Assembly: GCF_052030545.1 (NCBI RefSeq)
Contig: NZ_JBPDIH010000014.1
Location: 1 to 64,000 of the forward strand
Origin: CANMXU01 sp052030545
GTDB lineage: Bacteria; Pseudomonadota; Gammaproteobacteria; Enterobacterales; Alteromonadaceae
Reading direction: 5' to 3'
Length of the DNA stretch: 64,000 nucleotides
This document shows, in pieces, positions 34,545 through 44,543 of the stretch. The position numbers and the translations under genes were made by a program. The stretch's first letter is position 1, and each line of letters begins with the position of its first letter. The notes beneath the pieces are model-generated. The model did no database searches. It saw only the letters and a list, made by a program, of their open reading frames with translations, and was not told the DNA's origin.

Positions 34545-34577
34545 AAAAATCGGCTGGCATTGGTCAGCCGTTTTTAT
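34545..34577 (+). terminator. Hairpin after the DUF1329 gene
   Basis: CGGCTG (34551-34556) pairs with CAGCCG (34565-34570), flanked by A and T runs and followed by TTTTTATTT. It lies between the DUF1329 and YCF48-like genes, so downstream expression may be reduced relative to the two upstream genes. Confidence 0.7.
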
Positions 34578-34600
34578 TTAACCCCTAGTAAGAGATTTAT

Positions 34601-35626
34601 ATGAAGTACCTTTTCACTTTCTTGTTAACAAGTGTATTAAATTTCCCTCTATTTGCTGCAGACACTAACGCTGCAAGCGATATTTTACCTTCAAGAATAG
34701 CGCCGTTAGCTCAGCATTCACTATTACTTGACATCACCAACGTTGCCGATCAAAAACTTGTTGCAGTAGGGCAATATGGTCATATATTAATTTCTTCAAA
34801 CGCAACACAGTGGCAACAAGCACAAGTGCCCGTTCAGGCAACATTAACCGGCGTTTATTTTCTTGATGAAAAGCTTGGTTGGGTTGTTGGTCACGACGCA
34901 ACAATTTTACATACTGCTGATGGCGGTATGACATGGCAGTTACAACAATATTTACCAGAACTTGAAAAACCATTATTTGATGTGGTTTTTAAAGATGAAC
35001 GTAATGGCATCGCTTTAGGTGCTTACGGACAATTATTTAGAACTACAGATGGTGGTAAGCACTGGCAGTTCGAATTTCACGGTGAGCTATTACCCCCAGA
35101 AGATGTGGAATATTTAGAAGAAATTAAGCTTGAAGATGAAGAAGCGTATTTAGATGAAATCTCGAGTATTTTGCCACACTTCAATCGAATTTATATGGAC
35201 GGTAGAACGCTATATTTAGTCGGCGAAATAGGTTTAATTGCTAAAAGTAATGATTTTGGCCGTACGTGGGAAAAGTTTGACGAAATTTATCAAGGGTCAT
35301 TTTTTGATATCTCTCGCACGTCCAAAGGCAATTTACTTATTGTTGGTTTACGAGGCAATGTCTTTAGAAGTTTAAAAAATGGTACGCCGTGGCAAAAAAT
35401 AGCAACAGGTACCACGTCGTTACTTAACTCTATTGTATTATCTGATGATGACCGTGTTTTTCTGCTAGGGAACAACGGTACCTTATTGATCAGTGAAGAC
35501 GATGGCATATCGTTTGTCAAAAAAGTACAACCTGACGGTAAACCGCTTATTGCCGGAGAATGGTTTAACAATCAATTAGTGGTTGTTTCAGAAGTTGGCA
35601 TTAAAAATATCACCATAACGAAGTAA
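34601..35626 (+). CDS. YCF48/BNR-repeat exported protein
   Basis: 341 residues with a signal peptide ending at LFA-AD near residue 20. The sequence repeats a beta-propeller pattern (GQYGHILISSN, VGWVVGHDATILHTADGGMTWQ, GAYGQLFRTTDGGKHWQ, GLIAKSNDFGRTWE), the YCF48/BNR repeats also seen in the photosystem II factor HCF136. In proteobacteria such genes accompany MMPL-type RND genes, probably as a periplasmic partner. Its stop lies five bases before the RND gene. Confidence 0.88.
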   Translation: MKYLFTFLLTSVLNFPLFAADTNAASDILPSRIAPLAQHSLLLDITNVADQKLVAVGQYGHILISSNATQWQQAQVPVQATLTGVYFLDEKLGWVVGHDATILHTADGGMTWQLQQYLPELEKPLFDVVFKDERNGIALGAYGQLFRTTDGGKHWQFEFHGELLPPEDVEYLEEIKLEDEEAYLDEISSILPHFNRIYMDGRTLYLVGEIGLIAKSNDFGRTWEKFDEIYQGSFFDISRTSKGNLLIVGLRGNVFRSLKNGTPWQKIATGTTSLLNSIVLSDDDRVFLLGNNGTLLISEDDGISFVKKVQPDGKPLIAGEWFNNQLVVVSEVGIKNITITK

Positions 35627-35631
35627 ACAAT

Positions 35632-37944
35632 ATGACCATAGATTCCCTAATAAATCGACTAGAAGTTGGCATTTTTCGACACCGCATGTTGGTGCTTTCG
35701 GCGTTTGTCCTCACCAGCATTTTCTTATTATTTCAAGCTAGTCAAATCAAACTAGATGCATCATTTACTAAAAATATTCCTCTAAATCATGAGTACATGA
35801 AAACGTATTTGAAGCACCGCCAAAACTTTGGTGGCGCTAATAATATTCTTATTTCAGTGTGTGACAGTGAAAGTGATATTTTTAGTGAGAATTTTTTCAC
35901 CAGTTTAAAAGGTGTACACGATAAATTATTTTTCATACCTGGCGTTGACCGTATCCAAGTAAAATCGTTGTATTCGCCAAGTACTCGTTTTGTTGAGATT
36001 GTTGAAGATGGTTTTGCTGGCGGGCCTGTGATCCCAGCTGATTTCCAACCGACGGCGCAAGGACTTGCCATTGTTAAAGGCAATATCGAAAAAGCCGGCA
36101 TTGTTGGTAGTATTGTTGCTGATGACTATAGCTGTTCAATGGTCAAAGCGTCTCTGTTAGATATTGACCCAAACACGGGTGAAAAACTTAATACCATTAA
36201 TTTTGCAGCCCAACTAGAACAAGAAATTCGTCAAGAATATGAGAAAGGCTCTATTAGTATTCATATTATAGGTTTTTCTAAAATGGTTGGCGATGTTGCC
36301 GAAGGGGCAAAAGGTGTTGTGCTGTTTTTTGCTGTCGCCATTGCCATTACTGCAATCATGGTATTTTTCTTTTGTAAATCGATAGTACTCACCATATTGC
36401 CTATCACCTGTTCGTTAATCGCAGTTATTTGGCAAATGGGGATGTTATCAACGCTAGGCTTTGGCTTAGATCCTATGTCGATACTCATTCCGTTCTTAGT
36501 TTTTGCTATCGGTGTGAGCCATGGCGTACAGATGATTAATTCGGTAGGAAAACTAGTAAATAAAGGGCGTTCAAGTAAAGAAGCCGCGCAAATGAGCTTT
36601 AGGGTGTTATTGGTGCCAGGTGGTGTCGCGTTGTTATCGGATACGGTCGGCTTTTTAACCTTATTGTCGATAGATATTGGTATTATTCGTGAACTTGCAA
36701 TTACCGCTTCAATGGGTGTTGCCATGATCATTTTAACCAATTTAATCTTATTGCCTGTGCTTGTTTCATATATCAACTTCCCACAAGGTAAAAAAGTCAA
36801 TAAAAATGATGATAAACCTGCAGCAGTTTGGCGAGCAATGGCAACATTTTCCTCTCGTGGTCCTGCAACGGTAATTTTGCTGATCACGGCATTGTTATAT
36901 GCAGCTGGTTTTTATTACTCGCAAAATCTAAAAATAGGTGAGCTTCACGCAGGCGCACCAGCATTACATGAGCAGTCACGCTATAACCAAGATACCTTCT
37001 TAATAACTGACAAATACGCAATAAGTGTAGATTACATGTCAGTGATTATTGAAGGTGAACTTAATGCCTGTGCTTATTATGACACCATGGAACAAATTGA
37101 CCGTTTTCAATGGCAAATGGAAAATGTGCAAGGTGTGCAATCTGCGGTAAGTTTGGCGTCAATCGCCAAAATAGTGAACTCGGGTTATAACGAAGGTAAT
37201 CCTAAATGGCGGGTGTTATCACGAAACCAACAATCGCTAGTGCAATCTATAGCGCGAGTACCTTCTTCTAGTGGTTTACTCAATAGCGATTGTAGCGTTA
37301 TGCCGGTGATTTTATTTTTAGAAGATCACAAAGCTGAAACGATTAATCGTGTTGTAGATGCTGTTAAAGAAGCCGCGTTAAGTTTTGACAATGAAAAGTT
37401 CACCTTTAAATTAGCTTCTGGCCCTGTCGGCGTAATGGCAGCAACCAACGAAGCAGTCGAAGCCGCGCAACTACCTATGATGCTATATGTATACGGCGCA
37501 GTTATTTTACTGTGTCTGATCAGCTTCAAGAGCGTAAGAGCGACAATCGCCGTTGTTGTGCCACTTTATGTGGTATCTACATTAGCGCAATGGTTAATGA
37601 CGGTGCTTGATATTGGCTTAACAGTGTCGACATTACCGGTTATTGCTTTAGGTGTTGGTATCGGTGTTGATTATGGTATTTATATTTTATCAACCATGAG
37701 TCAAAAATTAACCCAAGGTGAAAACGTTTCGCAAGCCTACTTATCTGCGTTAAAAGAGCGTGGCAGTGCGGTACTTATTACAGGGGTGACATTAGCAATA
37801 GGTGTGTCGACTTGGTTCTTCTCGGATCTTAAATTCCAAGTAGATATGGGTATACTATTAACCTTCATGTTTTTAGTGAATATGCTAGCGGCCGTCATCG
37901 TATTACCAGCAATTGCCGCCTTCTTGTGGCCCAAGTCAAAATAA
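35632..37944 (+). CDS. RND-superfamily transporter (MMPL/HAE3 type)
   Basis: 770 residues. A first membrane helix at about 17-37 is followed by a periplasmic loop, a block of five helices (about 225-380), a helix near 412-430, a second periplasmic domain and a final block (about 620-770), the duplicated 2 x 6 helix plan of RND pumps in the single-chain MMPL type. GVDYGIYILS near the C-terminus and FAIGVSHGVQMIN in the first block are the equivalent transmembrane motifs. Relatives include hopanoid and lipid exporters. It is adjacent to the YCF48-like gene (five-base gap). Substrate unknown. Confidence 0.88.
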   Translation: MTIDSLINRLEVGIFRHRMLVLSAFVLTSIFLLFQASQIKLDASFTKNIPLNHEYMKTYLKHRQNFGGANNILISVCDSESDIFSENFFTSLKGVHDKLFFIPGVDRIQVKSLYSPSTRFVEIVEDGFAGGPVIPADFQPTAQGLAIVKGNIEKAGIVGSIVADDYSCSMVKASLLDIDPNTGEKLNTINFAAQLEQEIRQEYEKGSISIHIIGFSKMVGDVAEGAKGVVLFFAVAIAITAIMVFFFCKSIVLTILPITCSLIAVIWQMGMLSTLGFGLDPMSILIPFLVFAIGVSHGVQMINSVGKLVNKGRSSKEAAQMSFRVLLVPGGVALLSDTVGFLTLLSIDIGIIRELAITASMGVAMIILTNLILLPVLVSYINFPQGKKVNKNDDKPAAVWRAMATFSSRGPATVILLITALLYAAGFYYSQNLKIGELHAGAPALHEQSRYNQDTFLITDKYAISVDYMSVIIEGELNACAYYDTMEQIDRFQWQMENVQGVQSAVSLASIAKIVNSGYNEGNPKWRVLSRNQQSLVQSIARVPSSSGLLNSDCSVMPVILFLEDHKAETINRVVDAVKEAALSFDNEKFTFKLASGPVGVMAATNEAVEAAQLPMMLYVYGAVILLCLISFKSVRATIAVVVPLYVVSTLAQWLMTVLDIGLTVSTLPVIALGVGIGVDYGIYILSTMSQKLTQGENVSQAYLSALKERGSAVLITGVTLAIGVSTWFFSDLKFQVDMGILLTFMFLVNMLAAVIVLPAIAAFLWPKSK

Positions 37945-37986
37945 ATGAAAATATTTTTACACTTAGATAATGAATAATTACACATG

Positions 37987-38013
37987 AAAATGGCCGAAAG
38001 GCCATTTTCTATT
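37987..38013 (+). terminator. Terminator after the RND gene
   Basis: AAAATGGCC (37987-37995) and GGCCATTTT (38000-38008) form a perfect stem with a GAAA tetraloop, followed by CTATTT. It closes the DUF1302-RND cluster. Confidence 0.85.
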
Positions 38014-38250
38014 TAAAGGAAGTGAATAAACCTATATGTCCTACCAGTTAAACTCTTTGTTTTGACTTATTTCTAACAAAATATTGCTCGCAATAGCCTA
38101 AAATTACTAATAAAATCCGTTTTATGGTCTATCCTGATAGACAATGATAAAAATTTTACGACAACCACCACTGTTGGACGTAAAAATAAATAAAAAATTA
38201 AATCCAAAATACAATTATTTTTCAAGCGTTTTATCCAAAAGGAAAACGGC
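38014..38250. other. Region upstream of the NAD-glutamate dehydrogenase gene
   Basis: The RND-GDH gap is 306 bases. Beyond the terminator it is AT-rich and has one clear inverted repeat, GTCTATC-CT-GATAGAC (38127-38142), about 110 bases before the ATG, a possible operator. I cannot pick a clear promoter. Confidence 0.45.
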
Positions 38251-41200
38251 ATGGCGTTAGTAGACGGTTTACCCTCAGTTATACTCAAAAACGTTGCTCA
38301 ATTAATACAGCAAAAAGTTCCATCAGATACCGCTCCATTAGTTGAGCAATTTGCAGATTTGCTTTACCGCAATATCTCAAATGTAGATATTTCACACCGA
38401 AACGACAGTGACATGTATGGGGCCACGTTAAGTTTGTGGAATTCCCTCAATGCTCATCAAGACGACGAACCCGTGATTAAAGTGTTTAACCCGCAAGTGG
38501 CCAAACATGGTTGGAAATCGAGTCATACGGTAATTGAAGTTATCGTAAAAGATATGCCATTTTTGGTGAATTCACTGCGCATTGCATTAAGTCGCTTAGG
38601 TTTATTTCCGCATTTAATGCTGAATTGTCCGCTAAGAATTGTTCGTGATAAAAATAAGCAAATTTCACAATTATCGACGGCCGCGGATAAAAAAATAAAA
38701 TCCACGTCTGCAGAAACGGTATTTTTTATTGAAATAGACCGTCAATCTGAACAATCTGTGCTTGATAATATTGCTCAAGAACTACTGTCAGTTGTTAGTG
38801 ATGTTTCGCTAACGGTTTCCGACTGGCAACCGATGAGCAAACGCTTAAAAGATATTATTGGCGATATCAAAAAAGCCAAATTACCTTGTAGTGATAGTGA
38901 AAAGAAAAACTCAGTCGAGTTTTTAGAGTGGATTTTAAATAACAATTTCACTTTAATGGGCTATCGTTCATACGATGTAAAAACCTTAAAAGGCGACATG
39001 GCGTTACAAGCTAATGTTAAATCAAGCTTAGGTTTGATGAAGCAATCTAAAGGTACGTCAGAGCGACGCATGTCAGGGTTAAGTCAATCGGCGCGTGAAA
39101 TTGCGTTGGGCGATAATTTACTGATTTTAACCAAAACTAACTCGCGCTCGCGCGTGCATCGTCCTGCACACCTAGACTATATCGGCATCAAGCGTTTTGA
39201 CAACGAAGGAAATATTGTTGGAGAAGAACGTTTTGTTGGTTTGTTTGGCTCTGCTTATTACACTAACAGCGCCTTAAATATTCCATTGATCAAGGCAAAA
39301 GTAAAAGCGGTATGTGAAGCATCAGGTTTTGCTGAAGGCGTACACGCCTACAAAACCTTGATTAATATTTTAGAAACTTATCCTCGTGACGAGATATTAC
39401 AAACCAGTGTTAAAGAGTTATTGCAAAATGTTTTAGGTATTTTGCAAATGCAAGAGCGCGATTACACTGGGCTGTTTATTCGCCGTGATGCTTTTGATCG
39501 TTTTTATTCTTGCATGGTATATGTACCTCGTGAGCGTTATAACACTGAACTACGTATTCAAACGCAAAAGCTATTACAAGAAGCGCTAGGTAGTGATAAG
39601 GAAGTTGAGTTTACCACTTACTTCTCTGAATCTGTTCAAGCTCGTACTCATTATATTGTTCGCGTAAATTCAACAAAAGCAGATGTGAATGTGAAAGAAA
39701 TTGAAAAGAATTTAAATGAAGCGGCCCGCAGTTGGGACGATAAACTTGCCGGCGCATTAAACTCACATAAAGGTGAAGCACAAGGTAAAGCTTTAAGTAG
39801 AAAATACGTAAACTTCCCACAAGCTTATAAAGATGAAGTATTACCAGGTTCTGCAATTGTTGATATTGAAAAACTTGAAGCGATTGATCATAACAATAAT
39901 TTAGAAATGTTATTTTACCAACCGCAAGAAGAAAAAGCGGGCAGCCGTTTTGTTAAGTTAAAACTATTTCATTCAGGCGAGCCATTGCATTTGTCTGATG
40001 TACTCCCAATTTTGGAAAACTTCGGTTTACGCGTTATTGGTGAAAGCCCATATGCAGTGAAAACTAATGATGGTGAAACTCATTGGATTTTAGATTTCTC
40101 GATGCTATTAACGGGTGATGGTCAGTTTAACTTGGAAATTGTACAAAGTTTGTTCCAAGAAGCGTTTGCCAAAGTCTGGGCAGGTGATTTAGAAGATGAC
40201 GGCTTTAACCGTCTTATTTTAGGTGCTGAACTTAATGGCCGTGAAGTGTCTATTTTACGAGCTTTCGCCAAGTATGAGCGCCAAATCGGTGGTACGTTTA
40301 GCCAAAGCTATATTGAAGATACGTTTGCACGTTATCCTGATATTGCCAAGTTATTGATCAAAGTGTTTAATTTGCGCTTTGATCCAAAAGGCAAGGCAAC
40401 TGCTAAAGCGAAAAGCAAACTTGATGAAGAAATTGAAAGTTCGTTAGACAATGTCGCCAACCTTGATGATGACAGAATTATTCGACGTTTTGTTGAAATG
40501 ATCCACGCGACCATTAGAACAAATTATTTCCAGCCGGATCCTGAAAAGGGTGATAAGCCTTATATTTCATTTAAAATTTTGCCAGAGAATATTTCTGAAG
40601 TACCGCTGCCATTACCAAAATTTGAAATTTTTGTTTATTCACCACAAATTGAAGGTGTGCATTTACGTGGCGGCAAAGTTGCTCGTGGCGGATTACGTTG
40701 GTCAGATCGCCGAGAAGACTTCCGCACCGAAGTCTTAGGTTTAGTGAAAGCGCAACAAGTTAAAAACACGGTTATCGTGCCTGTTGGTGCAAAAGGTGGC
40801 TTTGTTTGTAAACAACTACCGGAAGGTGGTTCTCACCAAGAAATATTTGAGGCCGGAAAAGAGTGTTACCGCACTTTTATTCGTGGTTTGCTCGATATTA
40901 CCGACAATATTGTTAATGGCGAAATTGTGCCACCACAAGATGTGGTAAGAATCGACGAAGATGACCCGTATTTAGTTGTTGCAGCCGATAAAGGCACGGC
41001 AACATTCTCTGATATTGCAAACTCTATTTCTGAAGAATATAACTTTTGGATGGGTGACGCATTTGCCTCAGGCGGCAGTGTAGGTTACGACCACAAAGGC
41101 ATGGGTATAACCGCAAAAGGCGCATGGGAGTCAGTGAAACGTCATTTCCGTGAAATGGATATCGATTGTCAAACTACCGACTTTACCTGTGTTGGTGTCG

Positions 41201-43101
41201 GTGACATGGCTGGTGATGTGTTTGGTAACGGTATGTTGTTATCTAAACATATTCGTCTACAAGCTGCGTTTAACCATATGCATATATTCATTGACCCAGA
41301 TCCAGATGCCGCAAGTACCTATAAAGAGCGTGAGCGTTTGTTTAATTTACCGGGCTGTAGCTGGGAAGATTACAATAAAAAGCTGATTTCTGAAGGCGGC
41401 GCTATTTTTAATCGTTCAGCCAAGTCAATTAAACTGACTCCGCAAATTAAAAAAATGTTGGGTACACAAAAACAAAACATGGCGCCAAATGAGCTAATTC
41501 AAGCACTGCTTACTATGAAAGTTGACCTGCTGTGGAATGGCGGTATCGGCACCTATGTTAAAGGCTCTAGTGAAAGTCATGCAGAAGTAGGGGATCGTGC
41601 AAACGATTCACTACGTATCAATGGTAACCAATTACAAGCGAAAGTTGTTGGTGAAGGTGGCAACCTAGGCTTAACTCAATTAGGTCGCATTGAATTTGCT
41701 GCCAATGGTGGCCGTATAAACTCTGACTCAGTGGATAACGTTGGTGGCGTAGATTGTTCAGATAATGAAGTTAACATTAAAATTTTATTAAATGGCTTAG
41801 TACAAAACGGCGATCTTACGGTTAAGCAGCGTAATAAATTACTTTACGATATGACCGATGAAGTGTCTGAAATTGTATTGCTTGACTGTTACCGTCAAAC
41901 GCATTCGTTGTCGATCACCGCGATGCGTGGCGTTAACCAATTAAATGAACAAGTTCGCTTTATTCATGAATTAGAACGCACAGGGAAACTCGATCGCGCG
42001 TTAGAATTTATTCCTAACGATGATGAAATTGCGGAACGTTTGGCTAAAGGCAAAGGCTTAACTCGTCCAGAACTTTCAGTATTATTAGCGTATAGCAAAA
42101 TGGTACTAAAAGAAGACTTAGTTTGTGCTGAAATTACTAAAAACCCGTACCATGATCGTTTATTAATAAATTCATTCCCTGAGCAATTAAAACAAAATTA
42201 TCAAGATCAGATGCAAGAGCATCCGCTACGTGCAGAAATAATTGCCACGCGTTTAGCCAATAATATTGGTAACGATATGGGCTTTAATTTCATTAATCGT
42301 ATGCAGGAAGAAACAGGTGCTTCGGTTGCTGAAATTGCTAATTGTTATACAATTGCTAGCGAAGTGTTTGAATTATCAGATGTTTGGCAACAAATTACAG
42401 CCTTAGACAACAAAATATCAACGCTAATTCAAACGGAAATGTTGTTCCAACTACGTCGCACAGTAAGACGTGCTACCCGTTGGTTTATCAGACATCGCAA
42501 CAAAGCACATGATATTCAGCAAACTATCGACTTTTATCGTCCAACCTTTGTTTCTTTATCTAAGAAGTTAAATAAATTCTTAGTTGCAGATGAAGTTAAG
42601 CAATTAGAGCGTATTGAAAAAGACCTTACCAATAATGGTGTACCTAAGACTGTAGCAGTGCGTATTTCACAACTTAGTTCGCTATTCCCTGTAATGGATA
42701 TTGCCGATATTGCAGCAAGCGATGAAAGAGATGCAGACTTTATTGCCGGTTTATACTTTAAACTCGGTGTACGTTTAGACTTACATTGGTTCTTAGATCA
42801 AATCACTGGCCAAGCCGTTTCAAACCATTGGCAAGCACTAGCAAGAGCTTCATTTAGAGAAGAGCTTGACTGGCAGCAACGCTCGCTAACGCAAGTGGTT
42901 CTGCGTTGCCATTGCACGGCAGATCAAACTGAAATTGACGGTGTATTAGATAAGTGGATTGAAACCAATGAGCCGGCTTTAGCACGTTGGATACATGTTT
43001 TAGCTGACTTTAGAATTGGTCAAACGCACGAGTTTGCGAAATTCTCAGTAGCACTTCGTGAACTAATGCTATTAAGTTTAAATTGCGATCCGTCTAGATA
43101 G
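38251..43101 (+). CDS. NAD-specific glutamate dehydrogenase, large (180-kDa) class
   Basis: A catabolic enzyme that oxidises glutamate to 2-oxoglutarate and ammonia with NAD+. 1616 residues, matching the L-180 class (about 1620 in Pseudomonas aeruginosa GdhB). A long N-terminal ACT-like regulatory half precedes the catalytic core near residues 800-1180: GGLRWSDRREDFRTEVLGL, VPVGAKGGFV with the substrate-binding lysine near 848, and the nucleotide-binding region VGVGDMAGDVFGNGML. A helical C-terminal domain follows. A GGAAAA site precedes the ATG. Stand-alone gene with terminators on both sides. Confidence 0.95.
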   Translation: MALVDGLPSVILKNVAQLIQQKVPSDTAPLVEQFADLLYRNISNVDISHRNDSDMYGATLSLWNSLNAHQDDEPVIKVFNPQVAKHGWKSSHTVIEVIVKDMPFLVNSLRIALSRLGLFPHLMLNCPLRIVRDKNKQISQLSTAADKKIKSTSAETVFFIEIDRQSEQSVLDNIAQELLSVVSDVSLTVSDWQPMSKRLKDIIGDIKKAKLPCSDSEKKNSVEFLEWILNNNFTLMGYRSYDVKTLKGDMALQANVKSSLGLMKQSKGTSERRMSGLSQSAREIALGDNLLILTKTNSRSRVHRPAHLDYIGIKRFDNEGNIVGEERFVGLFGSAYYTNSALNIPLIKAKVKAVCEASGFAEGVHAYKTLINILETYPRDEILQTSVKELLQNVLGILQMQERDYTGLFIRRDAFDRFYSCMVYVPRERYNTELRIQTQKLLQEALGSDKEVEFTTYFSESVQARTHYIVRVNSTKADVNVKEIEKNLNEAARSWDDKLAGALNSHKGEAQGKALSRKYVNFPQAYKDEVLPGSAIVDIEKLEAIDHNNNLEMLFYQPQEEKAGSRFVKLKLFHSGEPLHLSDVLPILENFGLRVIGESPYAVKTNDGETHWILDFSMLLTGDGQFNLEIVQSLFQEAFAKVWAGDLEDDGFNRLILGAELNGREVSILRAFAKYERQIGGTFSQSYIEDTFARYPDIAKLLIKVFNLRFDPKGKATAKAKSKLDEEIESSLDNVANLDDDRIIRRFVEMIHATIRTNYFQPDPEKGDKPYISFKILPENISEVPLPLPKFEIFVYSPQIEGVHLRGGKVARGGLRWSDRREDFRTEVLGLVKAQQVKNTVIVPVGAKGGFVCKQLPEGGSHQEIFEAGKECYRTFIRGLLDITDNIVNGEIVPPQDVVRIDEDDPYLVVAADKGTATFSDIANSISEEYNFWMGDAFASGGSVGYDHKGMGITAKGAWESVKRHFREMDIDCQTTDFTCVGVGDMAGDVFGNGMLLSKHIRLQAAFNHMHIFIDPDPDAASTYKERERLFNLPGCSWEDYNKKLISEGGAIFNRSAKSIKLTPQIKKMLGTQKQNMAPNELIQALLTMKVDLLWNGGIGTYVKGSSESHAEVGDRANDSLRINGNQLQAKVVGEGGNLGLTQLGRIEFAANGGRINSDSVDNVGGVDCSDNEVNIKILLNGLVQNGDLTVKQRNKLLYDMTDEVSEIVLLDCYRQTHSLSITAMRGVNQLNEQVRFIHELERTGKLDRALEFIPNDDEIAERLAKGKGLTRPELSVLLAYSKMVLKEDLVCAEITKNPYHDRLLINSFPEQLKQNYQDQMQEHPLRAEIIATRLANNIGNDMGFNFINRMQEETGASVAEIANCYTIASEVFELSDVWQQITALDNKISTLIQTEMLFQLRRTVRRATRWFIRHRNKAHDIQQTIDFYRPTFVSLSKKLNKFLVADEVKQLERIEKDLTNNGVPKTVAVRISQLSSLFPVMDIADIAASDERDADFIAGLYFKLGVRLDLHWFLDQITGQAVSNHWQALARASFREELDWQQRSLTQVVLRCHCTADQTEIDGVLDKWIETNEPALARWIHVLADFRIGQTHEFAKFSVALRELMLLSLNCDPSR

Positions 43102-43165
43102 CTTAATGCAAAGTTTATTTGCATCAGTTTGTTATCTGAACTTTCGCGACATAAACTAAGCTGAT

Positions 43166-43195
43166 AAAATCCTCGCAAAGCGGGGATTTTTTTTA
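43166..43195 (+). terminator. Terminator after the NAD-glutamate dehydrogenase gene
   Basis: AAAATCCTCGC (43166-43176) pairs with GCGGGGATTTT (43180-43190), with one G-T pair and a three-base loop, followed by a T run. Confidence 0.9.
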
Positions 43196-43236
43196 TCCGT
43201 TACCGTCCATTTTGTAATTTTAACCACAGAGGTATT

Positions 43237-44247
43237 ATGTTTTATTCAGCTATTCGAAAGGTGCTCTTTCAATTTGACCCCGAAACTATTCATGAAATTA
43301 CTATTAAAGGACTAAAAGCGACGGGTAGTTCACCTCTTAATTTATTTTATAAAAAGAAATTAGCGCAAAAGCCCGTTAACGTTATGGGCATTGAATTTCC
43401 AAACCCTGTAGGTCTTGCCGCTGGTTTAGATAAAAATGGTGAATGTATTAATGCCTTTTCTGCAATGGGCTTTGGCTTTGTTGAGGTGGGTACAGTAACA
43501 CCTCGCCCTCAACCGGGTAATGATAAACCTAGAATTTTCCGTATTGTTGAAAAAAATGCCATTATCAACCGCATGGGTTTTAACAACAAAGGCGTCGACT
43601 ATTTGGTTGACCAAGTTAAAAAAGCCAATTTTAAAGGCGTTTTAGGTATTAATATTGGTAAAAATAAAGATACCCCAGAAGAAAATGCCAAAGACGATTA
43701 CATTCACTGTATGCGTAAAGTGTACGACTTCGCCAGCTATATTACGGTCAATATTTCTTCACCTAACACGCCAGGTTTACGCTCACTTCAGTACGGTGAT
43801 GCATTAAACGAACTATTGTCTGCATTAAAAGCGGAACAAAAAACATTAGCACAACAATACGGTAAGTACATTCCAGTTGCTGTTAAAATTGCCCCTGATT
43901 TGTCGAAAGAAGAAATTGACTCTATTGCTCAATCGCTGATTGATAATGAAATTGATGGTGTTATTGCAACCAATACTACCTTATCACGTGAAGGGGTTGA
44001 AGGGCAGCAACACGGTGATGAACAAGGTGGTTTAAGTGGTGCTCCGGTGACAGAAAAAAGCACAGAGGTGATTAAACTATTATCGTCTGCGTTGGGTGGC
44101 AAGTTACCGATTATTGGTGTTGGCGGTATTATGAGCGCACAAGATGCAAAAGATAAGCTCGCTGCTGGCGCCTCAGTTGTTCAGCTATATTCTGGCTTCA
44201 TTTATGGTGGCCCTGACTTAGTTGCCGACATCGTTAACGCTATTTAA
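43237..44247 (+). CDS. pyrD: Dihydroorotate dehydrogenase (quinone), class 2
   Basis: A membrane-associated flavoenzyme that oxidises dihydroorotate to orotate with quinone in pyrimidine synthesis. 336 residues, as in E. coli (336). The N-terminal amphipathic helix (LFQFDPETIHEITIKGLK) is the class 2 quinone-binding extension. GLAAGLDKNGE, NRMGFNNKG, VNISSPNTPGLRSLQ with the catalytic serine, and GVGGIMSAQDA are all present. An AGAGG site precedes the ATG. Confidence 0.97.
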   Translation: MFYSAIRKVLFQFDPETIHEITIKGLKATGSSPLNLFYKKKLAQKPVNVMGIEFPNPVGLAAGLDKNGECINAFSAMGFGFVEVGTVTPRPQPGNDKPRIFRIVEKNAIINRMGFNNKGVDYLVDQVKKANFKGVLGINIGKNKDTPEENAKDDYIHCMRKVYDFASYITVNISSPNTPGLRSLQYGDALNELLSALKAEQKTLAQQYGKYIPVAVKIAPDLSKEEIDSIAQSLIDNEIDGVIATNTTLSREGVEGQQHGDEQGGLSGAPVTEKSTEVIKLLSSALGGKLPIIGVGGIMSAQDAKDKLAAGASVVQLYSGFIYGGPDLVADIVNAI

Positions 44248-44285
44248 TTTTAGTATTTTAAAAATATCTAATTTTGTATTCAAAT

Positions 44286-44332
44286 AATGCCAGTTAGCAC
44301 AAACATAAAGTTTGTCTGAACTGGCATTTTTT
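44286..44332 (+). terminator. Terminator after pyrD
   Basis: AATGCCAGTT (44286-44295) pairs with AACTGGCATT (44319-44328), enclosing an inner ACAAAC/GTTTGT stem, and is followed by six T. Confidence 0.9.
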
Positions 44333-44543
44333 ATAACCTATCCTCAATAACTTATCTTGTTTGATATCCATTAACGTAAATTTTTCACTGCAGATTTAGC
44401 GTGTTTAATTGCTAATTTTTGCCTATTTTCATCTCATAATATCGAACGACTGCTTTACGTAACTCGTACTTTTTTCAACTAAACTTAGTTTTGCTAGTAG
44501 TAAATTATGGCAGTCGTTTTCTCATTTTTTAGTTGAGGAGTGT

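Noticed and set aside
36261..36887. A 208-codon minus-strand open frame inside the RND gene
   Set aside because: It is antisense to a well-supported membrane protein; long antisense frames are expected opposite such sequence, and no start signal is seen.
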